Under the pieces are notes generated by a model. The model saw only the letters and a program-made list of their open reading frames with translations, did not search any database and was not told the DNA's origin. A stretch of DNA of 64,000 nucleotides from Bradyrhizobium sp. WSM3983 (GTDB lineage: Bacteria > Pseudomonadota > Alphaproteobacteria > Rhizobiales > Xanthobacteraceae), in the NCBI RefSeq assembly GCF_000473045.1, contig NZ_AXAY01000027.1, positions 1-64,000 of the forward strand. Reading direction: 5' to 3'. The translations under genes were made by a program, and so were the position numbers. Below are positions 62,968 to 64,000 of the stretch, in pieces. How positions within the stretch are numbered: the stretch's first letter is position 1; each line of letters opens with the position of its first letter.

Positions 62968-63821
62968 GCGATCCAGACCATCCGTCCAGCGATGCCGATC
63001 GGAACACGCCTGCCGGCCTCGCGATCGATGTCGTTCTCTTCGCCGTCGGCCTGATGATGCTGCTGCCGCTCGTCTTCCTGATCAGCAACGCGTTCAAGAC
63101 GCCGCCAGAATTGCTGGCGTGGCCGCCAACCATCATTCCGGACCGACCGACGCTGGAGAACATCCTCGGCGTGCTGCACGAGACGCCGCTGCTTCATTGG
63201 ATCGGCAATACGCTCGTCTTTGCGGGGCTTTCGACGGCCAGCATCGTCACCACCTCCGCCATCGCCGGTTACGTGCTCGGCAAGTTCGATCTGCCCTGGT
63301 TTCCGGCCGTGTTCGGCATCATCATCGCGACATCGGTCGTTCCCTTTGAAGTGTACATGATCCCGCTCTACCTGAATGTTCAGGCGGCAGGGATGTTGAA
63401 CACGCTGCCCGGACTCCTGGTCGGCTATCTCGTGATGAGCTTCGGCATCTTCCTGGTGCGGCAATATGTGACGACGTCGATCCCCGACGAGCTTCTGGAG
63501 GCCGCGCGGGTGGATGGCGCGGGCGAGGGGTGGATCTTTCTGCGGATCGTGGTGCCGCTGATGCGAGGCCCTTTGGGGGCGCTGACCGTGCTGGCGTTTT
63601 TTCAGGCCTGGACCGCGTTCGCATGGCCGCTTGTCGTGACGACCAACAAGGATACGTATACGCTCGAAGTTGGGCTGGCGCTTTTCCAGACCGGCTTTAC
63701 CGTCGATATCGGTCATCTCAGCGCGGCTGCGGCCCTCGCCCTCGTTCCTAGCGCGCTATTCTTCTCGCTGATGCGCCGAAATTTCGTGCGTGGTGTGGCG
63801 GGAACCGGTCTGAAGGAATAA
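62964..63821 (+). CDS. Sugar ABC transporter permease, MalG type
   Basis: A 285-residue permease starting at GTG 62964 within the stop of the preceding gene. It has six helices, the contact loop EAARVDGAGEGWIFLRIVVPLM near 178-199 and a C-terminal end RRNFVRGVAGTGLKE. As in the other two CUT1 systems, no ATPase gene follows within the window. Confidence 0.92.
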   Translation: MSDPDHPSSDADRNTPAGLAIDVVLFAVGLMMLLPLVFLISNAFKTPPELLAWPPTIIPDRPTLENILGVLHETPLLHWIGNTLVFAGLSTASIVTTSAIAGYVLGKFDLPWFPAVFGIIIATSVVPFEVYMIPLYLNVQAAGMLNTLPGLLVGYLVMSFGIFLVRQYVTTSIPDELLEAARVDGAGEGWIFLRIVVPLMRGPLGALTVLAFFQAWTAFAWPLVVTTNKDTYTLEVGLALFQTGFTVDIGHLSAAAALALVPSALFFSLMRRNFVRGVAGTGLKE

Positions 63822-63861
63822 TCGCCACGTCCCATTGGGCCGTCGTAGGAGCGCACCGGAC

Positions 63862-64000
63862 GTGATTGAACAGGAATACGATACGATCATCATCGGAGCA
63901 GGTTCCGCCGGAGCGACGCTGGCCGCGCGCCTCAGCGAAGATCCATCGCATCGTGTGCTGCTGCTTGAAGCGGGGCAAGATCTTCGCACCGCGACCACGC
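63862..64000 (+). CDS. GMC-family oxidoreductase, 3' end cut by window
   Basis: The first 46 codons from GTG 63862 (AGGAG 10 bases upstream) read YDTIIIGAGSAGATLAARLS and VLLLEAGQD, the FAD-binding N-terminus of glucose-methanol-choline oxidoreductases. With the Gfo/Idh pair on the other side of the operator it fits a 3-keto-sugar pathway, in which a GMC enzyme oxidises C3. Only the start is visible. Confidence 0.85.
   Translation, partial: MIEQEYDTIIIGAGSAGATLAARLSEDPSHRVLLLEAGQDLRTATT

Noticed and set aside
1..64000. CRISPR arrays, rRNA genes, intact insertion sequences
   Set aside because: No regularly spaced short repeats, rRNA signatures or transposase frames were seen.

Overview
The window looks like chromosome from a Bradyrhizobium-type alphaproteobacterium. 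The GC content is high, ATGA and GTGA overlaps between neighbouring genes are frequent, and there are many ABC uptake systems, LacI, LysR and HxlR regulators and acyl-CoA catabolic genes. The genus is inferred from gene content; no ribosomal RNA or other taxonomic marker is present.

Region 1 (1-9477) is a metal-acquisition locus. It holds two COG0523/CobW GTPases (the first cut by the window edge and ending in an unusual membrane helix), a small conserved protein, exbB-exbD-tonB, a convergent TonB-dependent receptor carrying a second outer-membrane barrel at its C-terminus, a DtxR/MntR-type regulator and a very short Fur-like regulator. Palindromes related to TGTAGC-N4-GCTACA lie upstream of the receptor and, in degenerate form, upstream of exbB.

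Region 2 (about 9.6-21 kb) is a patchwork of old insertions. It contains 3' halves of tRNA-Lys, tRNA(CAT) (two copies) and tRNA-Glu, a frameshifted tyrosine integrase with an excisionase-like gene, and a decayed dnaE2. Direct repeats that include tRNA(CAT) 3' halves flank a LysR regulator, a CUT1 sugar ABC system without ATPase, a leaderless sulfatase and a DUF4432 epimerase-like protein. This operon probably imports and desulfates a sulfated sugar.

Region 3 (about 21-31.5 kb) holds stress, redox and small-metabolism genes: GST, a frameshifted peroxiredoxin, LysR, an isochorismatase-like hydrolase, an NTF2-like protein, a luciferase-like monooxygenase, an SDR without catalytic residues, pirin, a truncated OsmC, an outer-membrane channel and a broken Na+/H+ antiporter.

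Region 4 (31.5-48 kb) is a CoA-dependent catabolic cluster with an HxlR regulator and two matching candidate operators. Its genes encode an HCCA-isomerase-like protein, an SDR, two acyl-CoA dehydrogenases, a thiolase, a nitronate monooxygenase, a LivK-like binding protein, a maleylacetate-reductase-like enzyme and an acyl-CoA synthetase. It runs into an eroded zone (enoyl-CoA hydratase, flavoprotein and leuB remnants) and then an NMT1/SsuABC-type ABC system whose binding protein is frameshifted.

Region 5 (48-64 kb) contains sugar loci. One resembles the rhizobial thu operon (binding protein, two permeases, Gfo/Idh/MocA, ThuA, LacI) but lacks the ATPase. The next is a divergent amino-sugar locus: nagB-nagA and two Gfo/Idh/MocA genes on one side, a LacI gene, a third ATPase-less CUT1 system and the start of a GMC oxidoreductase on the other, with two near-identical LacI-type operators.
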